From assembly GCA_050998615.1 (NCBI GenBank), contig JBPCQA010000008.1, positions 40,108-104,107 of the forward strand: 64,000 nucleotides of DNA. The letters are read 5' to 3'. This DNA is from JBPCQA01 sp050998615. Its GTDB lineage: Bacteria > Actinomycetota > Actinomycetes > Propionibacteriales > Nocardioidaceae. The notes beneath the pieces are model-generated. The model had not been told where the DNA came from, did not search any database, and saw only the letters and a list, made by a program, of their open reading frames with translations. Each line of letters opens with the position of its first letter. The stretch's first letter is position 1. Shown in pieces: positions 24,670 to 33,565 of this stretch. The position numbers and the translations under genes were made by a program.

Positions 24670-25350
24670 ATGACACGCACCATAATCGTGACCGGAGGCG
24701 CCTCCGGGCTTGGCGCAGCCGTCGTTGACCTGCTGCAAACCGGCGGTGACACGCCGATCGTGTTCGACCGGACGGAACCGGCCGTCGACGTGGACCATGA
24801 GCTGGTGGACGTGGCTGACCGGGCGGCAGCAGAGGCGGCGGTGACCCGAGCAGTGCAGCGCGCCGGTGGGCTTGACGCGGTGGTGACCTGCGCGGGCGTG
24901 GACTCGTGCGGCGTACTCGAAGACGTGCCGGCCGACGACTGGGAGAAGGTGATCAAGGTCAACCTGCTTGGCACGGTTGCGGTGGTCCGGGCCGCGATCC
25001 CGGAGCTCAAGAAGCGGCATGGCCATGTGGTGACGGTGGCGTCGACGTTGGGCGTCCGCGCGGTTAGCGACGCTACGGCGTACTGTGCCTCGAAGTTCGG
25101 GGTGGTGGGCTTCACCAGGGCGCTGGCGGCCGAAACCGCCGGCCAGGTCGGCGTATCGCTCCTGCTCCCGGGCGGCATGCAGACCCCGTTCTTCGACGGG
25201 CGCACCGAGCAGTACAAGCCCCCGCCGGACGCCAAGCTCAACCGGCCGCAAGACGTGGCGCGAGCCGTGCTGTTCGCCCTGGACCAGCCGTCCGGCTGCG
25301 AAGTGCGCGAGCTTGTGGTGGCGCCCTCGATCGACAGCTCGTGGCCGTAA
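24670..25350 (+). CDS. short-chain dehydrogenase/reductase
   Basis: Classical SDR of 226 residues: cofactor motif TGGASGLGAAVVDLL, CAGVDSCG, catalytic Ser in VVTVASTLG and the YxxxK pair in AYCASKFG. Substrate unknown; a keto-sugar or polyol step is reasonable from context, but it is not an HldD-type (extended SDR) epimerase. Two near-identical copies of GAGAAGGGCACA lie just upstream (24636 and 24651), the second serving as ribosome binding site. It ends inside the start of the next GT9 gene (10-nt overlap). Confidence 0.85.
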   Translation: MTRTIIVTGGASGLGAAVVDLLQTGGDTPIVFDRTEPAVDVDHELVDVADRAAAEAAVTRAVQRAGGLDAVVTCAGVDSCGVLEDVPADDWEKVIKVNLLGTVAVVRAAIPELKKRHGHVVTVASTLGVRAVSDATAYCASKFGVVGFTRALAAETAGQVGVSLLLPGGMQTPFFDGRTEQYKPPPDAKLNRPQDVARAVLFALDQPSGCEVRELVVAPSIDSSWP

Positions 25351-26378
25351 GAGTCCGCGAGCCCGGCGACTCCCCATCTGCGCGGACTCTCAGCGCGTCG
25401 CCTCCAACTCCGGCACGTCGTCCCGTCGCACTCGTCTTGCGGGCGCTGGGTCTCGGTGACCTGCTCACGACGGTGCCCGCGCTGCGTGGGGTGCGGGCTG
25501 CCTTGCCCGAGCATCGACTGGTGCTGGCCACGTCTGACTGGCTGCGCCCACTCGTTCCCCTCGTCGGCGGGATCGACGACCTGCTGGAGACCGACTCGCT
25601 GGAACCCCTCGACTGGCACGGGGCAAGCCCCGATGTCGCGGTCAACCTGCATGGGCGCGGCCCCCAGAGTCATCTGGTGCTGATGGCGACTCGGCCGGTG
25701 CGTCTGGTGGCATTCGGCCGGCCTGAGCTCGGGATCGGCGGGCCGACGTGGGAAGCCGACGCGCACGAGGTCGAACGGTGGGCCGGGTTGGTGCGGTCAC
25801 AGTTCGGTCAGGTGGTCCGAACCGACGACTTGCGCCTTGACACTCCGCCGTCCAAGCCGGTCGTTGCGGGAGCGATCATCATCCATCCGGGGGCAGCCTC
25901 AAGCGCCAGGCAGTGGCCGCCAGCCCGATTCGCAGCCGTGGCGAAGGCGCTGTCACGCTTAGGAGCTCCGGTGGTGGTCACCGGTAGCGCCGCGGAGCGG
26001 GAGCTGGTGAACCGCGTCGTCGGGGAGGCCGGGTTGCCGGCTCGGGCCGCGCTTTTCGGCAGGTCACTGACCGAGCTGGTGGCGCTGGTTGCGGCCGCTC
26101 GTCTTGTCGTGTCGGGTGACACCGGTGTTGCTCATCTGGCCACCGCGTTCGCGACTCCATCGGTCGTACTGTTCGGGCCGGTTGACCCGGCCCTGTGGGG
26201 GCCGACCGGTGGAGGGCCGCACGTCACACTATGGCGGGGAGAGACCGGTGACCCGCACGCCGATCGGCTCGACCCCGGCCTGGAGACGATTCAGGCCGAC
26301 GAGGTGACCGCTTGCGCCGAGTCGGTGCTGTCGGCTTCGGTCGCTACGGCGGCGGCAAACCACTCCACGGTGCGCTGA
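25341..26378 (+). CDS. glycosyltransferase family 9 (second heptosyltransferase-like)
   Basis: 345 residues, GT9 family: LVLRALGLGDLLTTVPALRG, IIIHPGAASSARQWPPARFA, VVSGDTGVAHLATAFATPSV and FGPVDPALWGP. It differs clearly from the first GT9 protein of this operon, so it should add to a different acceptor or position. It starts with GTG, overlapping the SDR stop by 10 nt. Its last 88 nt overlap the 3' end of the convergent decarboxylase gene. Last gene of the plus-strand operon that begins at 16092. Confidence 0.85.
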   Translation: MAVRVREPGDSPSARTLSASPPTPARRPVALVLRALGLGDLLTTVPALRGVRAALPEHRLVLATSDWLRPLVPLVGGIDDLLETDSLEPLDWHGASPDVAVNLHGRGPQSHLVLMATRPVRLVAFGRPELGIGGPTWEADAHEVERWAGLVRSQFGQVVRTDDLRLDTPPSKPVVAGAIIIHPGAASSARQWPPARFAAVAKALSRLGAPVVVTGSAAERELVNRVVGEAGLPARAALFGRSLTELVALVAAARLVVSGDTGVAHLATAFATPSVVLFGPVDPALWGPTGGGPHVTLWRGETGDPHADRLDPGLETIQADEVTACAESVLSASVATAAANHSTVR

Positions 26379-27283
26379 AGCCCCACCTCGGTGGTGACGG
26401 ATGGTGACCACCCCAGCACTTCGGCAGCCAGCGAGATGTCGGGTCGGCGCACCTTGGGGTCGTCCTCGGGCAGCTCGACGTGCCGTACCGGTGAATCCGA
26501 GACCGTCAGCTCCTTGATCTGCATCGCCAGTTGCAGCACGGACACTTCGTCAGCGTTGCCAATGTTGATCGGACCGGAGTGCTCACTGTTGGCCATCGTG
26601 ATCAGGCCGCGGACCGTGTCGTCGACGTAGCACAGTGAGCGGGTCTGGCTGCCGTCACCGGCGACCGTGATCGGCTCGCCCGACAGCGCCTGCCGGATGA
26701 ACGTGGGCACGGCGCGACCGTCGTACCCACGCATCCGGGGACCATAGCTGTTGAAGATTCGCACGATTCCCGTGTTGACGTCGCGAGCACTTCGGTAGGC
26801 GGTGGTGACAGCCTCCCCGAATCGTTTGGCCTCGTCGTAGACGCCCCGCGGACCGACCGGATTGACGTTGCCCCAGTAATCCTCGCGTTGCGGGTGCTGG
26901 AGGGGATCACCGTAGACCTCCGACGTGGAGGCGAGCACGAAACGGGCGCGCATGCGTTGAGCCAGGTCGAGGGCGTGCATGGTGCCAAGGCTGCCCACCC
27001 GCAACGTCTCGATCGGCAACCGAAGGTAATCAATGGGTGAGGCAGGTGACGCCAGATGGCAGACCGCGTCGAGTGGTCCCTCCACGTCGAACGGTTCGCT
27101 GACATCGACTGGCCGCAGGTGGAACCCTGGTGACGTGGCGAGATGTTCGACACTTGCCAACGTGGAGGTCGCGAAGTTGTCCAGGCAGATCACCTCCGAT
27201 CCACCCTCCAGCAAAACCTCGCACAGCCTGACGCCCAAGAAGCCAGCACCTCCGGTGACGGCCACCCGCGACAGGTCAACCAT
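26291..27283 (-). CDS. UDP-glucuronate decarboxylase (UDP-xylose synthase type)
   Basis: Extended SDR of 330 residues: VAVTGGAGFLGVRLCEVLL, HLASPASPIDY, TSEVYGDPLQHPQ, catalytic YxxxK in YDEAKRFGEA, then IFNSYGPRM and DGSQTRSLCYVDD. HLASPASP followed by Y and SEVYGDP are typical of UDP-glucuronate decarboxylases, which form UDP-xylose. The ATG at 27283 has a perfect GGAGGT 8 nt upstream; the frame is open further but lacks homology. It would use the UDP-glucuronate made by the dehydrogenase at 14699-16006. Convergent overlap with the GT9 gene. Confidence 0.88.
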   Translation of the reverse strand: MVDLSRVAVTGGAGFLGVRLCEVLLEGGSEVICLDNFATSTLASVEHLATSPGFHLRPVDVSEPFDVEGPLDAVCHLASPASPIDYLRLPIETLRVGSLGTMHALDLAQRMRARFVLASTSEVYGDPLQHPQREDYWGNVNPVGPRGVYDEAKRFGEAVTTAYRSARDVNTGIVRIFNSYGPRMRGYDGRAVPTFIRQALSGEPITVAGDGSQTRSLCYVDDTVRGLITMANSEHSGPINIGNADEVSVLQLAMQIKELTVSDSPVRHVELPEDDPKVRRPDISLAAEVLGWSPSVTTEVGLQRTVEWFAAAVATEADSTDSAQAVTSSA

Positions 27284-27538
27284 GCGCACCTCCTCTTCTG
27301 TGCTCCGGTGACAGTATCTCGCCGAACCGGCACTGCCGCCGTACCCAGCCGGGGGATCGGTTACTCCGGTCGAGTCGCCCGTGACGTCACGTATGCTCGA
27401 AACGTTCTTCCGCCGGGGACGATTCGCCAGCGCCAACACTGGCCGTGCGAACGGGTTTCGGAGAACACGGTTAGCCCACAGCAAGGCGCGCCGGCGAGTC
27501 GATATCGCTAGCAAAGCTCATAACCCGGGAAAGGCAGC

Positions 27539-29182
27539 ATGACCGACATCAGCCGACGACGGCTTTTACAGGGATCCGGCGCCGTGATGGCCGGCCTCGC
27601 ACTTGAGGGGTGCAGCGGCACCTCGGCCTCCACTCAGCCCAAGCGGCCCAACATTGTCGTGATCCTCGCCGACGACATGGGTTACAGCGACCTGAGCTGT
27701 TTCGGGTCCGAGATTCCGACGCCGCACATTGACAGCATCGGTCACGGCGGTCGAACGTTCACGCAGATGACCAACAACCCGATGTGTTGCCCGAGCCGGG
27801 CGGCCCTGCTGACCGGCCTCTACCCCACGCAGACCGGGGTTGGCTACTACACGAAGAACTACGGAAGCCCGGGCTACCAGGGCTACCTCAACGGCAACTG
27901 CGCGACGATTGCGGAGGTCCTCAAGCAGACCGGCTATCGCACTGCAATCTCCGGCAAATGGCACGTCTCAGGTTGGCATCAAAAGCAATCCCTTCCACCG
28001 GCGCGCGGCTTCGATGAAGCGTTTTGCGAAGTCGGCGGGAACGGTTACTTCACCACCGAGCGCTTCCTTAACGGCAAGATGATCGGCGTCTCGCCGAAGC
28101 GGAACTTCTACATGACCGACGCGATCACCGGCTACGCCATCAACCGCATCCAAGAATTCGCCAAGGGCCCCGACCCGTTCTTTCTCTACTGTGCCTACAC
28201 GGCACCACATTGGCCGCTGCAAGCCCCCGCCGACGCGATCGTGCCGTTCCACGGCCACTACAAGCAGGGCTGGACCTCGACCCGGGAAAAGCGCTACGAG
28301 CGGTTGAAGCAACTGGGGATCACCGATCCACGTTGGCAACTGTCGCCGCCGCCGGTGGGTGTCGAACCGTGGGACACGGCAGCCGCCAAAGACTGGGAAG
28401 CGGCTCGGATGGAGGTCTACGCAGCCCAAGTGAGTGTGATGGACCAGGGGATCGGCAAGATCCTCGACACGATCAAGCAGCAGGGGCTGGAGCAAGACAC
28501 CCTGGTGCTGTACTTGAGTGACAACGGAGCCTCTGCCGAGGGCATCCCCCAGCACGAGAAGCAAAGTGTCCCTACCGACAACGGCAAGCCGATGCGCAGT
28601 GGCAACACGCCTGCTGTCTTTCCGGGGGCGAGCGACACGTTCTCCAGCTATGGCGAGGACTGGGCGAACGTGAGCGCCACGCCGTTTCGACGCTACAAGA
28701 GATGGGTCGAGGAGGGCGGGATATGCACGCCGTTCCTTGCCTCGTGGCCCGGCACCCTTCCCAGTGGGGGGGTCGACAACCGACCGCTGCATGTCATGGA
28801 CTTCATGCCGACGATGGTGGAGCTCGCCGGGGCGACGTACCCCACCACCCGACAAGGCAGCGAGGTGTATCCGATGGAGGGAGAGAGCTTCGCGAACGTG
28901 CTCACTAATGCCTCGAACGCGGCGGATTGGGATCACAATCGGCGCCTGTTCTGGGAGTTCGAGGGGCACCGAGCGGCGCGACAGGACGGGTGGAAGATCG
29001 TAAGCGACGTGCCGTCGGGGCCGTTCGAGCTCTACGACATGGTCGAGGACCGCACGGAGACGCACAATGTCGCCGCCCAGCACCCCGACATCGTCAAGAC
29101 GCTAGGCACCGCCTGGGAGGACTGGAAGGCCCGCGTCGGTGTCCGCACCTGGCGAGGACTGGCGCTGAACTATCATCCGTGA
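27539..29182 (+). CDS. Tat-exported sulfatase (lipoprotein-like)
   Basis: Type I sulfatase of 547 residues, alkaline-phosphatase superfamily. The N-terminus has a twin-arginine motif (SRRRLLQGSG) followed by a hydrophobic stretch ending LALEGC, a plausible lipobox, so the enzyme is probably exported folded and anchored outside. Metal-binding PNIVVILADDMGYSDL is followed by the formylglycine motif CCPSRAALLTGLYP (C-x-P-S-R) and SGKWHVSG. A formylglycine-generating enzyme is required but is not in this window. The substrate should be a sulfate ester. It follows the glycan operon, so it may act on a sulfated sugar, or simply scavenge sulfate. Confidence 0.9.
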   Translation: MTDISRRRLLQGSGAVMAGLALEGCSGTSASTQPKRPNIVVILADDMGYSDLSCFGSEIPTPHIDSIGHGGRTFTQMTNNPMCCPSRAALLTGLYPTQTGVGYYTKNYGSPGYQGYLNGNCATIAEVLKQTGYRTAISGKWHVSGWHQKQSLPPARGFDEAFCEVGGNGYFTTERFLNGKMIGVSPKRNFYMTDAITGYAINRIQEFAKGPDPFFLYCAYTAPHWPLQAPADAIVPFHGHYKQGWTSTREKRYERLKQLGITDPRWQLSPPPVGVEPWDTAAAKDWEAARMEVYAAQVSVMDQGIGKILDTIKQQGLEQDTLVLYLSDNGASAEGIPQHEKQSVPTDNGKPMRSGNTPAVFPGASDTFSSYGEDWANVSATPFRRYKRWVEEGGICTPFLASWPGTLPSGGVDNRPLHVMDFMPTMVELAGATYPTTRQGSEVYPMEGESFANVLTNASNAADWDHNRRLFWEFEGHRAARQDGWKIVSDVPSGPFELYDMVEDRTETHNVAAQHPDIVKTLGTAWEDWKARVGVRTWRGLALNYHP

Positions 29183-29235
29183 GCCAGGCTCGGGGGCGCG
29201 GTGTGCCGCGACGCGAATATGGGTAAGGCTTCCCT

Positions 29236-31746
29236 ATGGTGGCCGTGACCGAGGATCCCGTGTCTGCCGAGGTCACCTTTCCTCGCCGGGTGCTCGTCGT
29301 GTCTGCCGACATGGGCGGTGGCCACAACGCGACGGCTAGCGCGTTGGAGGAGTCGGTACGGCGGCTGTGGCCGGGCAGCGAAACCCGGCGGATCGACGCC
29401 CTGGACGTGATGGGCCGAGGCATCGGCCCGCTGTTTCGATCGATCTATGTGGCGAACGTCGAGCAGACCCCTTGGTTGTATGAGTTGTTCTACTCGGCCT
29501 TGTGGCGGCACGGCTGGTTTGCGCGCGCGTCCAAGCGATTCACCGGTAGCTGGTGCGGGCGACGGCTGATGGCCGACATCGATCATTTCGATCCAGATCT
29601 GATCGTCTCCACCTATCCGCTGGGCAGCGCCGGCTTGGCCTGGCTACGCCGGCACCGCGGCCTGGCGGTGCCGGTGGGCGCCTGGGTCTCCGATTTCGCT
29701 CCACACCCGTTCTGGGTCTATCCCGAGCTCGACTTGAACCTGGTCATGCACGAGGCAGCGGTGCCGGTGGCGCACCACGCAGCTCCCGGCGCGGTCGTCG
29801 AGGTGTCTGCCCCGCCGGTGGTCGAGTCGTTTCGTCCCGGGGATCGCCAGGCGGCGCGTCGAGCGCTGGGTCTTCGTCCGGACGCCTTCGTGGTTCTGGT
29901 GTCCTGCGGAGCTTATGCATTCGGTGACGTCGAAGCGACGGTAACGATGTTGACGGGAGCCGGCGACCAGGTCCAGGTGGTAGCTGCCTGCGGTCGCAAC
30001 GAGGTGACCAGGAGGCGCTTGACGCAACTCGTCTTGCCGACGGACCGGTTGCTGACGCTGGGATGGACCGACGACATGTCAGCGGTCGTGCGGGCGTCCG
30101 ACGTCGTACTCACAAACGCAGGCGGCGCGACCGTGTCCGAAGCACTCGCCAGCGGTGTCCCGGTGGTGATGTCGAGCCCAATCGCGGCGCACGGTCGGGC
30201 CAACGCCAACTTGATGGCGGTCACCGGCCTCGCCGACGTCTGCGTCAGCGGGCGTGAGTTGGCGAACCGAATCCGGTCGCTGGCAGCCGATCCGGCGACG
30301 TTGGACGACCTCTCGAGGCGTGCCAACGTCCACCTAGCGGCGCACGACTTCGACGACGGGTTGTGCTCGCTGGCCCAGCGGGGCATGAGCCGGGCAGCGA
30401 CTGGGCCCTCCGCGCGCCCAACCCGGCCTTGGCCGATGCGCGCCGCGGACGCCTTCTTCACCCACGTCGAAACCGACCTCGTCCGTCAGGAGCTCGGAGC
30501 CGTCGTCGAACTTGCTCCGATCGCGCCTGGCACGTCGGTGACCGCTCTCGACGTGTGCGAGAGCATCCAGGGACGCACCAGCGGGCTGCCGTCGACGCGT
30601 CGGGTGCTCGTCCGTCGGCTGCCCGGCTGGTTGTTGCAGGACACGGTCGAAATGACTCGACATGTGGCCGAGCAGGCGGTGCCTGCGCACGCCAGCGACA
30701 ACGACGTCTGGCGTGTCATCAGTGACTTCTGGGGCAAGCCGATGCCGCCGGGCGAGCCGGCGTGGCGGATGCTGCTGGTCCGCGGTCAAGCGGACGGACG
30801 CAGTGTCCTCGCGATCAAGCTGCACCACTCACAAGGCGACGGCATTTCCGCGATCGGCCTTCTCGACCGGCTGCTCGACCACGCCGCCGACGATCCGCTG
30901 ATCGAGCGCCGTACGTCGCGAAGTGGAGCAGCGGGCCGAGTCCCCGTGCGAGCCCTGGCCCGTGGCCTGGGGCACCTCGCCACCCGCGGACGGGTGCCGA
31001 CGCAGCCACTCAACCGGGCGGCGATGACCGGAGAGCTGGACATCGTCAGCGTGCCACTGCCGTGGTCGCAGGTGCGTGGGATGGCTGCAGACCTTGGCGC
31101 TCAACCGAGCGAAGTCATGCTGGGCATCACGGCCGACGCCTTGGACAGGGTGCTTCGACCGACGGGTTGGGTGGTTGCCGATCAGCCGTTGCGGGCAATG
31201 GTCCCGATCGCGATTCGGGCGCCTCGGCTCGACCGTCTCTTCGGCAACTGGACGGGAACCATCGCGCTGGATCTGCCGATGGGTCAGATGCGGCTCGCTG
31301 AGCGGGTGCTCGCGATTCGCAACGAGGTCCGGCTACGGGCAGCCCGCGGTGAACCCGAGGCGGCGGAGCTGGTGATGCGGCTGGCAGGGCGCCTCCCGAC
31401 CTGCCTGCACCGGCAGGCGGCCCGCATTGTCTACACCCGACGGTTCTTCAATACCATCGTGTCGTATATGCCCGGTGCCCGCCGGCAACGGTGGTGCGCC
31501 GGGACCCGCGTCACCGCCGTGTATCCGGTGCTCCCGCTGGCTCCCGGGGTGCCCGCAACGGTGGGTGTAGTGGTTCAGGACGGGGTGGTAGGCGTGGGTG
31601 TGCTTGTTGACAGGGCACTTGGGCTGGAGCACGACGCGGTGGCGGCCGCCGTACGAGACGCATTCGACGCTGGTGGGGGGCGCATGGTGGCAGCAGCGGC
31701 CAGCTGGCCAGCGCATGCAGCGCCAGCCGCTGAGCCGGCCCAATGA
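29236..31746 (+). CDS. MGDG-synthase-like glycosyltransferase fused to WS/DGAT-like acyltransferase
   Basis: 836 residues in two recognisable enzymes. Residues about 15-385 are a GT28/MGDG-synthase-type glycosyltransferase (VLVVSADMGGGHNATASALE, FDPDLIVSTYPLGSAG, VGAWVSDFAPHP, DVVLTNAGGATVSEALASG). Residues about 395-825 are a wax-ester-synthase/diacylglycerol-acyltransferase-type enzyme, with active-site HHSQGDG (HHxxxDG) at about 530, then PLRAMVPIAIR and FGNWTGTIALDLP. The first family glycosylates diacylglycerol; the second esterifies diacylglycerol or alcohols with acyl-CoA. The fusion suggests an acylated glycolipid, made at the membrane. No transmembrane helix is obvious. ATG at 29236 after GTAAGG. 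Confidence 0.85.
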   Translation: MVAVTEDPVSAEVTFPRRVLVVSADMGGGHNATASALEESVRRLWPGSETRRIDALDVMGRGIGPLFRSIYVANVEQTPWLYELFYSALWRHGWFARASKRFTGSWCGRRLMADIDHFDPDLIVSTYPLGSAGLAWLRRHRGLAVPVGAWVSDFAPHPFWVYPELDLNLVMHEAAVPVAHHAAPGAVVEVSAPPVVESFRPGDRQAARRALGLRPDAFVVLVSCGAYAFGDVEATVTMLTGAGDQVQVVAACGRNEVTRRRLTQLVLPTDRLLTLGWTDDMSAVVRASDVVLTNAGGATVSEALASGVPVVMSSPIAAHGRANANLMAVTGLADVCVSGRELANRIRSLAADPATLDDLSRRANVHLAAHDFDDGLCSLAQRGMSRAATGPSARPTRPWPMRAADAFFTHVETDLVRQELGAVVELAPIAPGTSVTALDVCESIQGRTSGLPSTRRVLVRRLPGWLLQDTVEMTRHVAEQAVPAHASDNDVWRVISDFWGKPMPPGEPAWRMLLVRGQADGRSVLAIKLHHSQGDGISAIGLLDRLLDHAADDPLIERRTSRSGAAGRVPVRALARGLGHLATRGRVPTQPLNRAAMTGELDIVSVPLPWSQVRGMAADLGAQPSEVMLGITADALDRVLRPTGWVVADQPLRAMVPIAIRAPRLDRLFGNWTGTIALDLPMGQMRLAERVLAIRNEVRLRAARGEPEAAELVMRLAGRLPTCLHRQAARIVYTRRFFNTIVSYMPGARRQRWCAGTRVTAVYPVLPLAPGVPATVGVVVQDGVVGVGVLVDRALGLEHDAVAAAVRDAFDAGGGRMVAAAASWPAHAAPAAEPAQ

Positions 31747-31747
31747 G

Positions 31748-32671
31748 ATGGAAGACAGTCTGAGTCTCGTCGTCTCGGTCGTCACGGCGGTGTGTGCTGC
31801 GGGAGCATTCGGCGCCGCTGGAGCCTTTCAACATAGGGCCACTCAGACGGCACCACCGAGAAAGGCGCTGCGGCCGGGCTTGCTGGTGGACCTGATCCGC
31901 GTGCAGGGTTTCCGCTCCGGGGTTTTGCTCGGCGCTCTCGGCTTCGCGTTGCAAGTCGTGGCGCTGCGCTTCGGGCCGCTTACCTTGGTGCAGCCGCTGC
32001 TGGTGACCGGGATGTTGTTCTTCATCGGCTTCGCGTGTTGGCTCGAGCATCGAAGGCCCGATGTGAGGCTGATCGCCGGCGCACTGGCGGCCCTGGCTGG
32101 CTTGTCTGCCTTCCTGGTGGTTGCGCAACCGTTGGCCGGATCCGGGCGGTTCGACAGCTCGGCTGCGCTGCCGCTCGGGATCGGGCTGATCGTGGTTGTC
32201 GCAGTATGCCTTAGCGTAGCCTCGCGCCTAAGCCACGAGGTTCGCGCGCTTCCGCTGGCCGGTGCTACCGCTGTCTGTTACGGCACCACGGCGGGCCTGG
32301 TGCGCAGCCTGACGTCGATGCAGGTCGGCGATCTGTGGACGAGTTGGGAGCTGTACGCCGTCCTGATCGTGGGGCCGTGCGGCTTCCTGCTCAACCAGAA
32401 CGCCTTCCAAAGCGGGCTGTTAGGTGCCGCCGCCATCGCCACGATCACGGTGGGCGACCCGGTGGTCTCGATCGGCATCGGCATCGCCTGGCTCGGTGAG
32501 GCGATCGGCTCGGCGCCGGGGCAGATCGTCGGTGAGATCCTCGCGCTGGCAGCGACCGCCATCGGCATCGCGCTGCTCGCCCATCGGTCGCAGGAGATCG
32601 CCGCCTGCTTGGAGAGCGCCGAGCAGGAGCCGGCGCGCCAGCCATCCCGCCCGGACACCGCGACACCGTGA
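31748..32671 (+). CDS. DMT-superfamily (NIPA/EamA-like) membrane protein
   Basis: 307 residues with about nine hydrophobic helices. It starts SLVVSVVTAVCAAGAFGAAG and continues with VLLGALGFALQVVALRFGPL and TLVQPLLVTGMLFFIGFACW, then further pairs through GIALLAHRSQ. The pattern of short paired helices with a conserved Q-P at the start of helix 3 is that of drug/metabolite transporters, including NIPA-like proteins. The cargo is unknown; export or flipping of a small precursor for the neighbouring glycolipid enzyme is possible. The ATG at 31748 is 2 nt after the stop of the fusion gene, so the two are co-transcribed. Confidence 0.78.
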   Translation: MEDSLSLVVSVVTAVCAAGAFGAAGAFQHRATQTAPPRKALRPGLLVDLIRVQGFRSGVLLGALGFALQVVALRFGPLTLVQPLLVTGMLFFIGFACWLEHRRPDVRLIAGALAALAGLSAFLVVAQPLAGSGRFDSSAALPLGIGLIVVVAVCLSVASRLSHEVRALPLAGATAVCYGTTAGLVRSLTSMQVGDLWTSWELYAVLIVGPCGFLLNQNAFQSGLLGAAAIATITVGDPVVSIGIGIAWLGEAIGSAPGQIVGEILALAATAIGIALLAHRSQEIAACLESAEQEPARQPSRPDTATP

Positions 32672-32795
32672 TGCAGCGCCTCGGCGGCGCAGTGGCTCGG
32701 CGACCTGTGGCCCAGTGGCCCAGTGGTGCCGTGACCCAGTGACCCGGTGGCACGGCCGCCGGGTGAACATGGCAGCTCAGTGAAGAGGTGATCTC

Positions 32796-33554
32796 GTGAC
32801 GAAGCTCGACGGCGCGCTGGCGCTGGTGACCGGCGCGTCAAGCGGGATCGGCAGAGCTACCGCGTTGGAGCTGGCGGCTGCCGGCTGCCGGCTGCTGCTC
32901 TGCGGACGTGACGAGGCACGGCTGGAGCGGGTGGTCGTCGACACGGATGGCGACTACGTGGTCGCCGACCTGGCGGATGCCGACGACGTACGGCGCCTCG
33001 CCGAGCGGGTCAACGCCGGCCCCCTCCCCGACCTGGTCGTGCACAACGCGGGCGTGGGGCTTTCCGGCCCGCTCTGCACCCTCGGTGACGCCGAGATCCA
33101 GCGTGTGTTGGCGGTGAACCTGCTCGCCCCGATCGGGCTGACTCGCGAGTGGCTGCCGGGGATGCTCGAGCGTGGCGGCGGGCATTTCGTGTTCGTCACC
33201 TCGATCGCCGGCCTGCTCGGCGTACCGCAGGAATCCGTGTATGCCGCGTCCAAGGCCGGCCTCACCATCTTCGCGGCGAGCCTGCGGAGCGAGGTCGCCC
33301 GATTTGGTCTGACGGTGACGACAGTGGCGCCCGGTGTCGTCGCCACGGAGTTCTCCTCGCGTCGCGGTGAACCGTATACGCGTCGGTTTCCTCGGCCGAT
33401 TTCGGCGGATCGGGTCGCACGCGCTCTCGTCGACGCCGTCGAGCACGATCGCGCGGAAGTGGTGGTGCCCGGCTGGCTCAAGCTCGCCGTCGCTGTGCAG
33501 GCACTGGCCCCGCAGCGCTACTCCACCCTCTCCTCCCGCTGGGGCCACCCCTAA
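32796..33554 (+). CDS. short-chain dehydrogenase/reductase
   Basis: 252-residue classical SDR: ALVTGASSGIGRATALELAA, VVHNAGVGLSGPL, FVTSIAGLLG and the YxxxK of VYAASKAGLTIFAASL. The C-terminus is extended beyond the Rossmann core (VPGWLKLAVAVQALAPQ), as in the DltE/YqjQ-like group that acts on lipid-like or membrane-near substrates. GTG start with AGAGGTGATCTC upstream. Last gene before the tandem-repeat array, after a 124-nt spacer rich in repeated CCCAGTG units (32708-32746). Confidence 0.83.
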   Translation: MTKLDGALALVTGASSGIGRATALELAAAGCRLLLCGRDEARLERVVVDTDGDYVVADLADADDVRRLAERVNAGPLPDLVVHNAGVGLSGPLCTLGDAEIQRVLAVNLLAPIGLTREWLPGMLERGGGHFVFVTSIAGLLGVPQESVYAASKAGLTIFAASLRSEVARFGLTVTTVAPGVVATEFSSRRGEPYTRRFPRPISADRVARALVDAVEHDRAEVVVPGWLKLAVAVQALAPQRYSTLSSRWGHP

Positions 33555-33565
33555 TCTCCGCCGAC

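Noticed and set aside
24670..25350. SDR considered as the missing ADP-heptose epimerase HldD
   Set aside because: It is a short classical SDR with a YCASK active site; HldD is an extended SDR of about 310 residues with different motifs.
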